Shown here: positions 44,857 to 52,646 of the stretch, piece by piece
How the letters are laid out: each line of letters begins with the position of its first letter
Position numbering within the stretch: the stretch's first letter is position 1
Assembly (NCBI RefSeq): GCF_000959445.1
Contig: NZ_CP009632.1
Span: forward strand, 248,001 to 312,000
Direction: 5' to 3'
Source of the DNA: Burkholderia vietnamiensis LMG 10929
Lineage (GTDB): Bacteria > Pseudomonadota > Gammaproteobacteria > Burkholderiales > Burkholderiaceae
DNA: 64,000 nt
Program-made: the position numbers and the translations under genes
The notes under the pieces: generated by a model
Database searches by the model: none
Told to the model about the DNA's origin: nothing
The model's input: the letters and a program-made list of their open reading frames with translations, nothing else

Positions 44857-45804
44857 TCAGTGACGGACCACCATGGCACCGAAGCAGCCAGCGAGGCCGC
44901 AGGAGAACAGCAGCGACCAGCCGCCCGGTTCCCGGGTCGAACATGTCTGGAAGTTAATGAAGGGATCCGCGCCAAAGACGTGACCGATTGGTGCGAAGTT
45001 CGCCGTGAAAAGTCGCTCGTGAGGAATGGCAAGCATTGTCATCAGTCTGAACCAGCCCGGCAGATTGGCGTGATGAGGCAGTACGTGTGTAATCTCGCGT
45101 GTCGTGATGCCTGCTTGTTGAATGGCGGCCCGCATGGTCGTGAATGCAGACCAGTAGTACCGATCGTCTGGAACCGGCTGCAGATCCTCGTCGGTGCCAC
45201 GGTAAGATCGTCCGTCTGTATACATGTGCAGGCCCGCAATGGCGTTTCGATGACCGTCTCGTTCGAGCAATAGCGCACAGGCACCGTCGCTATGGAGCGC
45301 AAGATCCTGGATGGCTCGCAGTCGGTCGCAGTGGGAGCCGATCACATCGGCGCAGACCACAATTGCACGCCGGAATGCGGGCCGTCGCAAAGCGAGCGCC
45401 TGCAACACGCGGATCGCGGCTATGGGCGAGACGCAGTGCTGCTGCGTGACTGAAAATGCGAGCGCGCGGTTCAGATTCAGTTGGGACTGGATCTGTTGCG
45501 CAGTACTCGCGGGCGGTGCGATCACGCTGGTCTGAATTGTGTGCGTGTACACCAATGCATCGATCGTTTCAGGCGCTGTTCCGGTGTCGCGTAGCAGGGA
45601 CAAGATAGCGTCAACGGCGAGCGCCACGGGTGATTCACCAGCCGCGTCGTGGAACTGCGTTACGCCGTTTTCGATCAGTGCGCGCGCGCGAGTCGACGGC
45701 TGACCACAGCGCTGCGCCCAGCGATGTGCGTCCACAGTTCGATCTGGCAGACTGAATGCGATGCCAGCGAGTGCAAGCGAGCTAGCCTGTTGCGACGCAA
45801 TCAT
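44857..45804 (-). CDS. KASIII-like condensing enzyme C (Cys-bearing subunit of pair 1)
   Basis: A 315-residue FabH-like protein clearly related to KASIII A. The nucleophile is Cys124 (SVTQQHCVSPIAAIRV), the catalytic His is His244 in LPHHANLPGW, and the third catalytic position is in IGHVFGADPFINF (His275, no Asn). It appears catalytically complete. It overlaps the stop of subunit D by ATGA. It lies 50 bases before the AMP ligase gene. Role: condensation or acyl transfer on the pathway intermediate. Confidence 0.86.
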   Translation of the reverse strand: MIASQQASSLALAGIAFSLPDRTVDAHRWAQRCGQPSTRARALIENGVTQFHDAAGESPVALAVDAILSLLRDTGTAPETIDALVYTHTIQTSVIAPPASTAQQIQSQLNLNRALAFSVTQQHCVSPIAAIRVLQALALRRPAFRRAIVVCADVIGSHCDRLRAIQDLALHSDGACALLLERDGHRNAIAGLHMYTDGRSYRGTDEDLQPVPDDRYYWSAFTTMRAAIQQAGITTREITHVLPHHANLPGWFRLMTMLAIPHERLFTANFAPIGHVFGADPFINFQTCSTREPGGWSLLFSCGLAGCFGAMVVRH

Positions 45805-46838
45805 GATCGACCTCCACGAAATTCAAGGAGAGCGCAACCGGCCTGCCCTTGGAAGCCGGCGGACCAAGCAAGGGCATGTTGTCCCTCGTTAGGGTGGATC
45901 GACCGCAGCAGCGCGTCGAGCCGTGCCGGCGTGTCGGCGGCGCAAAATTGGCCGGGCGCGTCCATGCGTAGGTGGCAGGCACGTTCGTGCCGCAATCCAC
46001 ATCGCCTGTGGATTGCGCGAGCCACATGAGCGTCGATTGGCGCCGGAAGGATCCAGTCGACATTGGCAGGTTGCACACCTGCGCTTGCGCACGTCTCGCC
46101 GATGACCTCCGTGAGCGTCGATATGTAGACGGGTTCGCGTTCACTTGCGAGAGGTGGGATTCCGGGCGTCCGGACGGTGAGCCCCCTCACGCGCCATCCC
46201 GGGCCGGGGTGTCGCGCGATCAGTACGGCAGCTGCCCCGTCACCCATGTCGACCAATGCACCGATCCGACGTGAGAACGGCTGACGCCAGCGTTCAGCAG
46301 CGACAATCACGACGGTATTCAGTCGGATATCAGTTGCCATCATTGCCACGGCAATGTCCAATGCCATCAGGAACGATACGCCCTGAAGCTGACCGACCGC
46401 GAGCGGGGCTCGGCTTGATCCGAGTTCGCTGTGGAGACGGCAGGCACACGATAATGCTAGATCATGCTCGAAGCTCGTTGTGCATACGATGAACTGATCG
46501 AGCGGGTACGCAGCGTTCTGATGCGATGAATCGAGTAGCATTCGCGCCGTGGCAAGTGCCATGTCGGATAATGTCAGGTCAGACTCCACAGCGACCCGGT
46601 GATTCGTCGCTCGTGATGTGTGCGGCAATGGAATACCGGCCACGCCGAATGGGGCTCCGCTGTCGCGCCACCGCAGCGTGTCGGCATACACGGCTTGCAT
46701 TACAGCCTCTCGTGCGGACCCACCCGAATCCATGAATGGTTCGAGATGTGCATCGGCCGGGACATCGCGCTGTGGGATATATCTTGCCGTGGCGACAATG
46801 TGCGGCTCGACGACCGTGAAGTTAGCCGAAGGACGCAT
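45801..46838 (-). CDS. KASIII-like subunit D, lacking the active-site Cys (pair 1)
   Basis: A 345-residue thiolase-fold protein related to subunit B. The nucleophile position is Gly153 (AVGQLQGVSFLMAL), and the His region is ILPAPIDAHVAR, without His at the aligned place. Probably an inactive partner of subunit C. Its start lies inside the end of the ACP gene (17-base overlap), and its stop overlaps the start of subunit C, so ACP, D and C are translated as a block. Confidence 0.82.
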   Translation of the reverse strand: MRPSANFTVVEPHIVATARYIPQRDVPADAHLEPFMDSGGSAREAVMQAVYADTLRWRDSGAPFGVAGIPLPHTSRATNHRVAVESDLTLSDMALATARMLLDSSHQNAAYPLDQFIVCTTSFEHDLALSCACRLHSELGSSRAPLAVGQLQGVSFLMALDIAVAMMATDIRLNTVVIVAAERWRQPFSRRIGALVDMGDGAAAVLIARHPGPGWRVRGLTVRTPGIPPLASEREPVYISTLTEVIGETCASAGVQPANVDWILPAPIDAHVARAIHRRCGLRHERACHLRMDAPGQFCAADTPARLDALLRSIHPNEGQHALAWSAGFQGQAGCALLEFRGGRS

Positions 46839-47100
46839 GGGATTCGACGAACGAGACGAGATTGCCGAAACGCAGGAACAGATTGGCGGATAGATCCTCG
46901 GGGGCCAGGGTGAAGCCGAAGCGCTGTTCGAGTTGCAGCAGCAAGTCCGTCATATTCATCGAATCCACACCGATGTCGAAGAGGTTGGTGTCGTCTACGA
47001 TGAGATCGGCGCTCAGGGTGCTGCCGAGTACCGATAGCAAACAGGTTTTTACTGTCTCGGACACGCTGGCGGAGTTGGGGGAAACGGGATGGGTTGCCAT
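46822..47100 (-). CDS. Acyl carrier protein
   Basis: A 92-residue free-standing carrier protein with the phosphopantetheine site DIGVDSMNMTDLL; Ser47 carries the arm (DSM instead of the usual DSL). Helix 1 and the acidic helix 2/3 (QLEQRFGFTLAPEDLS) are recognisable. It would hold the substrate activated by the AMP ligase. No phosphopantetheinyl transferase is encoded nearby, so a genomic one must act. Confidence 0.88.
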   Translation of the reverse strand: MATHPVSPNSASVSETVKTCLLSVLGSTLSADLIVDDTNLFDIGVDSMNMTDLLLQLEQRFGFTLAPEDLSANLFLRFGNLVSFVESHASFG

Positions 47101-47149
47101 GAACGATCTCCAGTGCGAATGTCGAATGGATTCAGGATGGGTGGGCTTC

Positions 47150-48391
47150 TCAGGAGCGGTGCGACCCGGAAGAGGTGGCCTCCCAGGGGAGTGATACCGA
47201 GCGGAGTGCGAAGCGAGCAATCATGAGCCGCTGCAGGTCCCCGGTGCCTTCCATGATGTCGAAGGCCTTTGCATCGCGATAGCTTTGCTCAAGCGATGGA
47301 AAGGCAGTGACGCCATCAAGGCCGGCGAAATCGATTGCAGTTCGGGTGACGCGGGCGGCTATTTGTGATGCATATGCCTTGGCCATTGACGAATCCATCG
47401 GCGTCGCAATGCCTTGATCGGTTTTCCACGCCGCGTGTCTGCAGAGCAGCTGGGCCGTAGTGATTTGCCGATCGATATCGAGCAGAGCTGCGTTCACATC
47501 GGCAGTGCACTGGCGTTGATTCACCGGATGTCTGCCTGCTTCGAAGTAGGTCGCGAGATCGTCGCGTACTCGTCGACATGCGCCGACCATGACTGCGGAA
47601 AGCAGGGGGCGGAAGTAGTTCCATGCGTGTTGTGCGCCCGAAAACGCGTCGTTGAGGGATTTTTCGTCACCGCGTCTGAGAAGCGCGTCGTCAGGTACTT
47701 CGCAATCGGTGTAAGAGAGAACCGCAAGCTGACTGGCGCGCAGGCCGACCATGTTTTCGATGCGAACGACAGAGAACCCCGGGATATTGCGATCGACGTG
47801 GAACGCTCGAACGCCGAAACGACCAGCGTGCCGATTGATGGTGGCGAACGTGATCACGTCATCCGCGCGTGCGCCGTTGGTGATGAAGCACTTGGTACCG
47901 TTCAGCACCCAGCCGCGTGCTGTCTTGCGAGCGGTGGTCCGCATCGCGGTCGCATCCGAGCCGCAGTCGGGTTCGGTAATTGCAAACGCGCCCCAGCGTG
48001 GTGTGTCACTGCGAAATCGTTGGAAAAAGCGGGTCTGTTGCTCGCCGCTGGCGAGTGCGAGGACGGGTGGCATGGCAAGGCCAGGGCCGGGCAGCGCGAG
48101 CGCGAGCGCCGCGTCGGCGTACCCGAGATATTCCATCAGTGTGGTGCGCGACATCAGTGATTGCACGTCCGTGCTACCGCCGTATGCGGCCGGAACGAGA
48201 TTCAAGTTCAGCGCAGTTACGTCAGAGGGGGCACAAACTGCCTCTGGAATCTGCCGTGTCCGGTCGGCTTCGGGGCCGTGCAACCGCATGCGTGCAGCAA
48301 GCTGATCCAGTTCCAGCCCGTCGGCCAAGAGGTTGGCCCGGATGGTCGCAAGCGTGGATTGCGCCTGAGACGACTTCACCCACTGTGACAT
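47150..48391 (-). CDS. Acyl-CoA dehydrogenase-like flavoprotein 1
   Basis: A 413-residue flavoenzyme with the full acyl-CoA dehydrogenase architecture: FAD/substrate motif FAITEPDCGSDATAM (about residue 170), the WVLNGTKCFITNGA strand, and the C-terminal IMEGTGDLQRLMIAR with the catalytic-base Glu. It would introduce an alpha,beta double bond, probably on an ACP-bound acyl or aminoacyl chain, as in prolyl-carrier-protein oxidation. ATG 48391 has AGGAGGG eight bases away, better than the longer frame. First gene of the operon, divergent from the GntR gene. Confidence 0.87.
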   Translation of the reverse strand: MSQWVKSSQAQSTLATIRANLLADGLELDQLAARMRLHGPEADRTRQIPEAVCAPSDVTALNLNLVPAAYGGSTDVQSLMSRTTLMEYLGYADAALALALPGPGLAMPPVLALASGEQQTRFFQRFRSDTPRWGAFAITEPDCGSDATAMRTTARKTARGWVLNGTKCFITNGARADDVITFATINRHAGRFGVRAFHVDRNIPGFSVVRIENMVGLRASQLAVLSYTDCEVPDDALLRRGDEKSLNDAFSGAQHAWNYFRPLLSAVMVGACRRVRDDLATYFEAGRHPVNQRQCTADVNAALLDIDRQITTAQLLCRHAAWKTDQGIATPMDSSMAKAYASQIAARVTRTAIDFAGLDGVTAFPSLEQSYRDAKAFDIMEGTGDLQRLMIARFALRSVSLPWEATSSGSHRS

Positions 48392-48506
48392 GAGGGATTC
48401 CCTCCTGATGGCAATCGACATCGAGTGACCGACATGCAAGCAAGTGACGGTTACGTGGCGCATGGCGTTCGGATTGCAGCGTAGGTCCTGGTCGCGATCC
48501 CGGCTA

Positions 48507-48522
48507 CTCCTAACGTTGGGAG
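48507..48522. promoter_or_regulatory. Near-palindrome in the divergent promoter region
   Basis: CTCCTAACGTTGGGAG, symmetrical except at one base pair (T/G flanking the central AACGTT). It sits between the biosynthetic operon and the FadR-type regulator gene, about 115 bases from each start, where a regulator could control both directions. Assignment to any protein is a guess. Confidence 0.35.
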
Positions 48523-48623
48523 GGACGCCTGCATCGAGTCGGAAATCTGACCGTGTCGGTTGCGGATGCCTGATAATGGCGCCGGGATACAGCAGTGAAT
48601 GGCCAACGACGGACGTGACCGAT

Positions 48624-49463
48624 ATGGCAGGGCGAAAACCGACAACCGAAAAGAAGTTGCCGCGGATGCTGCGGGATAACCGAGGTTCGCGCGCAATCAA
48701 GCGCGGCGACCAGGTGGCCGAGCAGATCAAGCGCCGGATCAATGATGGGCAGGCACGACCGGGGAAACGACTTGACAAGGAAGCGGAGCTTCAGCAGCAG
48801 TTCAATGTCAGCCGAGGCTCAATTCGCGAGGCGCTCAAGGCCTTGGAAGTGCAAGGGCTCGTAAGCTTGAGCACCGGTCCGGACGGCGGAGCGACGATCA
48901 CACGTGTGCCGCTTGCCCGCGCGTTCCAGTCACTGCAGAACTATCTGTTCTTCGAAAGCATCACGCTCGAGGATATCTATGCGGTGCGCCGGACGCTGGA
49001 ACCCATGGTAGCGGCCGGTGCGGTTCCCTATCTCAGCGACGCGGACTTCGAGGCGCTCGAGCGCAGCGTATCGGTTTGCGAGCCGTTCGAAGCGTGTCAC
49101 GACGAGGTGCTCGATCAGCGCCACGAAGACATTCATTTCCATGACGTGCTCGCTGCCGCGCACCCGAATGCGTTCCTGCGCAGCCTGTGCCAGATTATCA
49201 ATCAGATGTTGCACACGTTGGTGATCGTGGCGGGGAACGTGACGCAGAAGGACTATCAGGCATTCGGGCAGCACACGGTTGACGCGCACCGCGCGATAGT
49301 GGACGCCGCGAGGCGCCGGGATGCCGAGGCGGTCGCGCAACTGATGACGGCGCACATGGACGAAGCCGAGGCGCAACTGCGTAAGGTTCACGCAGCGCTG
49401 CAGCAGAAGCTGGTGCTCGATTCTGAACTGGACCTGCGCGCGTACCGCGTACGCTCAGAATGA
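48624..49463 (+). CDS. GntR-family regulator, FadR (FCD) subfamily
   Basis: A 279-residue regulator. The winged HTH is residues 25-95 (LDKEAELQQQFNVSRGSIRE, ALKALEVQGLVSLSTGPDGG), preceded by a basic tail, and the all-helical FCD ligand domain covers about 105-250, with metal/ligand-binding Asp and His residues (EDIHFHDVL, HTVDAHRAI). It would respond to a carboxylate or fatty-acid-like effector. It is divergent from the biosynthetic operon and is a candidate repressor for it. An earlier in-frame ATG exists; 48624 gives the family-standard N-terminus. Confidence 0.87.
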   Translation: MAGRKPTTEKKLPRMLRDNRGSRAIKRGDQVAEQIKRRINDGQARPGKRLDKEAELQQQFNVSRGSIREALKALEVQGLVSLSTGPDGGATITRVPLARAFQSLQNYLFFESITLEDIYAVRRTLEPMVAAGAVPYLSDADFEALERSVSVCEPFEACHDEVLDQRHEDIHFHDVLAAAHPNAFLRSLCQIINQMLHTLVIVAGNVTQKDYQAFGQHTVDAHRAIVDAARRRDAEAVAQLMTAHMDEAEAQLRKVHAALQQKLVLDSELDLRAYRVRSE

Positions 49464-49495
49464 CTCGATGGCGGCTCGCTTGCGCGTGGGCACGA

Positions 49496-50517
49496 TCAGG
49501 ACGCACATCGGGCAGATGTCATGTCGGCGGCCGTGGTGGGCATAGAGAGCACACGTGCGAGTTCGGCAAACGGGGCGGACCCAAACGCGCGTTCAAGCAT
49601 ATGGCTCGCCCACAGTACCAGTGCATCGGCATGACGGCCGCCTGCAATTTGAATCCCGATGGGCAGGCGTGAGGCAGTCAGCCCGGCATAGAGGCTCGCC
49701 GCCGGCAGGCTCAACTGATGGCACCATGCGGTGAAATGCGGAAACAGCGCGTTGCTCGAATTCACCTCGGCAAGTGACGGTGCCACGTGCGGATACACGG
49801 GACAGATGAGGAGGTCGTGTTGTTCGAAGAACGCGTTCACGGCAGCCCCCAGCTCGCCTCGTTCGATTAGTGCGCCGAGCAATGCTTCCCGCGAGATGCC
49901 GTTACCGGCTTGTGCATATGCCTGCAGCGACGGATCGAGCTCGGCCCAACGGTCGGTCATGCCGTCCGAAAGTTGATGGCAGCAGGCATGCCAGAGGATT
50001 GTGTAGACCGCATTGCATTGCGCGACGCCCGGGGGATCGGTGACCTGAACGAGCGCCCCCCCATTCGCGAAACATCGCGGCAGCCCGGGTGTCGGCGATC
50101 GTGGATCGCTGCGTCGACGGTGACCGACAATCCGAGCGTAGGACTGCTGGCAAAACGGACGCCACCCGGTACGGGTGGGCACGGCAGTCCGCGCACGTAG
50201 TCGGCGCCATCGAATCGCAACGTGTACCAGTCGCGGCTGTCTGGCTGGCTGATGATTGTCAGCGTCTGCGCGGCATCTTCCACGCGACGCGTCATCGGAC
50301 CGACGTGACAAGCGGCGCATCGCGCCGCCATCGTAATTCGGACGCGCCCGCGAAGTCGAGTGCGTCATCGGCGATCCGGCAGAACGCATTCACCGACGGA
50401 CCGAGCGACTGGACGCGCGAGGCTCGCATGCATCAAGTCTACTGGCGACGCATGCCCAGTCGCATAGATTGCGTTCAGTTCGCGCGCCGTCAGATCAAAA
50501 GATCGCTGCTCATGGTG
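49496..50517 (-). pseudogene. Broken amidase-signature enzyme
   Basis: On the minus strand from ATG 50517 the expected LTARELNAIYATGHASPVDL is reached only after a frameshift at codon 7-8; the frame breaks again before VNAFCRIADDALDFAGA, and the following segment (GPMTRRVEDAAQTLTIISQP) is already the region after the catalytic core. The Ser-cis-Ser-Lys part is deleted. The last 150 residues (HQLSLPAASLYAGLTASRLP to the stop) are intact in one frame and resemble the C-terminus of the intact amidase at 56451. Converges with the GntR gene. Confidence 0.8.
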
Positions 50518-51024
50518 CCTCCCCATTAATCATTATTAATTAGCGGTAGACGCGATCGATGTGCCTGTCAAGCTTAGCGTGGCACTGGCGTAAAAAGAAG
50601 ATTGCGGGTTAACACTCGATAGCGACACATTGACGCCGTACCTCGGTCAGCGTACATTTAATGATGATAAATAGGTGCTGGGCGCGCCGAGGCTGATCCC
50701 GGGCCGAAGCGCAGTATTCGCCGTGCGTTGTGCATTTCACGCTGTCACGGTGCTTGCAGCGTGATGGGCGACGCATCGGTCCCACGAAAGCGTGGGGAGC
50801 TCTGTGCGCGTAGATCATATCCGTGGCGACCGTGTTGTCAGTGGCAAGTCCGACGGGAGCGGGTTTGTGCGTAAGCGTGGCGGCGTTGCCAAGCATGCCG
50901 CGGAGTCGATCTCTTTTCTCGGGAGAGGCGGCGTGTGAAGGTCAGCGCCACACGACTGTTTTATGCCGCGCACGCGAGCGTTATCCGAGGAAGATGGAAG
51001 GCGTCGAACCGACGCGTGCTTACA
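50518..51024. other. Gene-free stretch with AT-rich patches
   Basis: No supported gene. Two AT-rich patches occur: ATTAATCATTATTAAT at 50525-50540, directly upstream of the broken amidase, and ATTTAATGATGATAAATAG near 50656. They look like relics of promoters or silencer-binding sites. Confidence 0.5.
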
Positions 51025-51411
51025 TTATCTTGCTTTGCGGCGGGGTTCAGTGCGTGAATTGGTCGCCAACTTGATCGCTTCGTCCAGCAGGCGCTCAAGC
51101 GCTTCCTGCTGGGCCGGCGCGAGTGCAGACAGTTTTTCGTGAATGCGCGTCGCCCGGTCCCCAGGCGTAGTGCCTGCTTCGGCGAGCAGATCAGCGAGTC
51201 GGCAGTGTAGTAGCGCCGCGAGTTGAGCGAGCCGATCAAGGCTCGGTAGAACCTGTCCGCGTTCGATATGGGACAGCGACGCCTGAGCAATTCCGGCTGC
51301 TTCAGACAGCTGCTCTTGCGTGAGCTCCATGCGCTTGCGTCTGTTTGCAATTGCTTTTCCGACGGTCCTGGCGAGTTCCCCGTCTTCAAAATCGTCAGCT
51401 GCCACCGACAT
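51025..51411 (-). CDS. esmR: XRE-family transcriptional regulator (probably EsmR)
   Basis: A 128-residue regulator with an N-terminal XRE/Cro-C1 HTH (about residues 15-70: RKRMELTQEQLSEAAGIAQA, SLSHIERGQVLPSLDRLAQL) and a helical C-terminal part. From its position and type I think it is the esmR gene of the BCESM marker; that is recollection. ATG 51411 is chosen; an in-frame GTG at 51417 is an alternative. It is divergent from the ABC transporter operon, with a strong inverted repeat between them, so it may repress both. Confidence 0.75.
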   Translation of the reverse strand: MSVAADDFEDGELARTVGKAIANRRKRMELTQEQLSEAAGIAQASLSHIERGQVLPSLDRLAQLAALLHCRLADLLAEAGTTPGDRATRIHEKLSALAPAQQEALERLLDEAIKLATNSRTEPRRKAR

Positions 51412-51476
51412 CCCCACACGAAGTAGAGACGCGAGTGTGCTTTTTCACGAATACTTGCAGAAGGACTTTATACCTT

Positions 51477-51502
51477 ATAATATGTGTAATACGTCATATT
51501 AT
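51477..51502. promoter_or_regulatory. Inverted repeat, candidate XRE regulator operator
   Basis: A perfect 8-base inverted repeat ATAATATG / CATATTAT with a 10-base spacer, 66 bases before the start of the XRE regulator gene and overlapping a possible -10 element. Size and spacing suit a Cro/C1-type dimer or tetramer site. Confidence 0.55.
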
Positions 51503-51635
51503 CACGGATGCTCATTCGGGCCAGATCCGTAGGCGGCACCCCGACAGAGGTTAGCGCACGCGCGCTGACCCTTATCACTGCGCGCGTCGCTTGAGCGCTC
51601 AGGCGACGGAGAAGACTTCAATCGTTGTCTTAGGG

Positions 51636-51653
51636 CGTGCCTTTAAAGGCACG
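51636..51653. promoter_or_regulatory. 18-base perfect palindrome upstream of the transporter operon
   Basis: CGTGCCTTTAAAGGCACG, symmetrical at all nine base pairs with no spacer, 115 bases before the first ABC gene. The size fits the operator of a dimeric regulator. Too short and without a T run to be a terminator. Confidence 0.5.
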
Positions 51654-51767
51654 AAGCAGTAGGCATTGGGCGCGACGCGATGGGTTTGAAATCGACGAAG
51701 AAAGGCTAGCTTCGCCGGAAAAATAGGCGGGTATTTTCAACTTCTCAATAAGGCAGGACTGCGAATA

Positions 51768-52643
51768 ATGATGGTATTCCTCAATATCGTGAGTTACGTC
51801 AGCATTCTGACGCTAGTCGCGTTAGGCCTCGCGATCATCTTCGGGCTGATGGACATCGTGAACCTCGCGCATGCCGAGTGGGTCACGATCGGCGCCTACA
51901 CGCTGGCCGTAGCGCAATCATTGGGCGGGGCGCATGCGTTCTGGTTCGCATTGTTCGCGGCGCCTGCAGTGGGAGCGGTGCTCGGTTGGTGCCTAGAGCG
52001 ACTTGTGATCCGGCTCCTGTATGAACGGCCGCTTGATACGCTGCTCGCGACCTACGCGGTCAGCCTGATCGTCCAGAAAGCCCTCGAACTCGTTTTCGGC
52101 ACACATCCGATGCTGGTGTATGCGCCTGTAGACGGCGCGATTCCCGTGCCGGGCGGTAGTTATCCAGCGTACCGGCTCGTGGTGATCGGCGTAGCGCTCG
52201 CAGTGACGGGAGGATGCTGGCTGGTGTTTGCTCGCACGCGCTTTGGCACACAGCTGCGCGCGGTGATCCAGCATCCGGCGATGGCCGAGGCGGTGGGTAT
52301 CGATACGCGGCGCCTGAACCGGCTCGCTTTCTGCGGCGGCGCTGCGCTCGCATCGCTCGCCGGTGTGCTCGTGGCACCGATGGTCTCGGTGGAGTCCCAT
52401 CTCGGTGTCGCCTATCTCGCCAAGGCGTTTTTTGTGATCGTGCTGGGCGGGATTGGCTCGATCGCCGGGAGCCTGTTCGGTAGCGCCTTTGTCGGCACTG
52501 CCGAGACGCTGCTCAGCTATCGGGTGGATCCGTCGCTCGCCTCGGCGATTGTGCTGGTCCTTTCCATCGTTCTGATTCGTTTCCGCCCACAAGGTCTGTT
52601 GCCCGGCTTTAGCGCCGCGCATCAGCTTCACGGTAAAGGTTAA
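51768..52643 (+). CDS. livH: Branched-chain-amino-acid-type ABC permease 1
   Basis: A 291-residue inner-membrane permease of the LivH family with about 8 helices. Typical segments: GLMDIVNLAHAEWVTIGAYT near the N-terminus and FFVIVLGGIGSIAGSLFGSA near the C-terminus. With LivM it forms the channel. The ligand may not be a branched-chain amino acid, since this family also moves urea, amides and other small compounds. First gene of the operon; three bases separate it from livM. Confidence 0.9.
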   Translation: MMVFLNIVSYVSILTLVALGLAIIFGLMDIVNLAHAEWVTIGAYTLAVAQSLGGAHAFWFALFAAPAVGAVLGWCLERLVIRLLYERPLDTLLATYAVSLIVQKALELVFGTHPMLVYAPVDGAIPVPGGSYPAYRLVVIGVALAVTGGCWLVFARTRFGTQLRAVIQHPAMAEAVGIDTRRLNRLAFCGGAALASLAGVLVAPMVSVESHLGVAYLAKAFFVIVLGGIGSIAGSLFGSAFVGTAETLLSYRVDPSLASAIVLVLSIVLIRFRPQGLLPGFSAAHQLHGKG

Positions 52644-52646
52644 GTC

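Larger units (their letters stand above)
51412..51767. other. Divergent promoter region with two inverted repeats
   Basis: This 356-base stretch separates the XRE regulator from the transporter operon. It holds an AT-rich inverted repeat (51477-51502) and an 18-base perfect palindrome (51636-51653), listed separately. A TATAAT sequence overlaps the first repeat (51476-51481). No gene is seen. Confidence 0.6.

Noticed and set aside
48392..48623. lux box upstream of the biosynthetic operon
   Set aside because: No CTG-N10-CAG type element of correct spacing was found; only a differently shaped near-palindrome is present.
50961..51419. 152-codon minus-strand frame overlapping the XRE regulator
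   Set aside because: It is a different frame over the same DNA without any HTH; the 128-residue frame carries the HTH.
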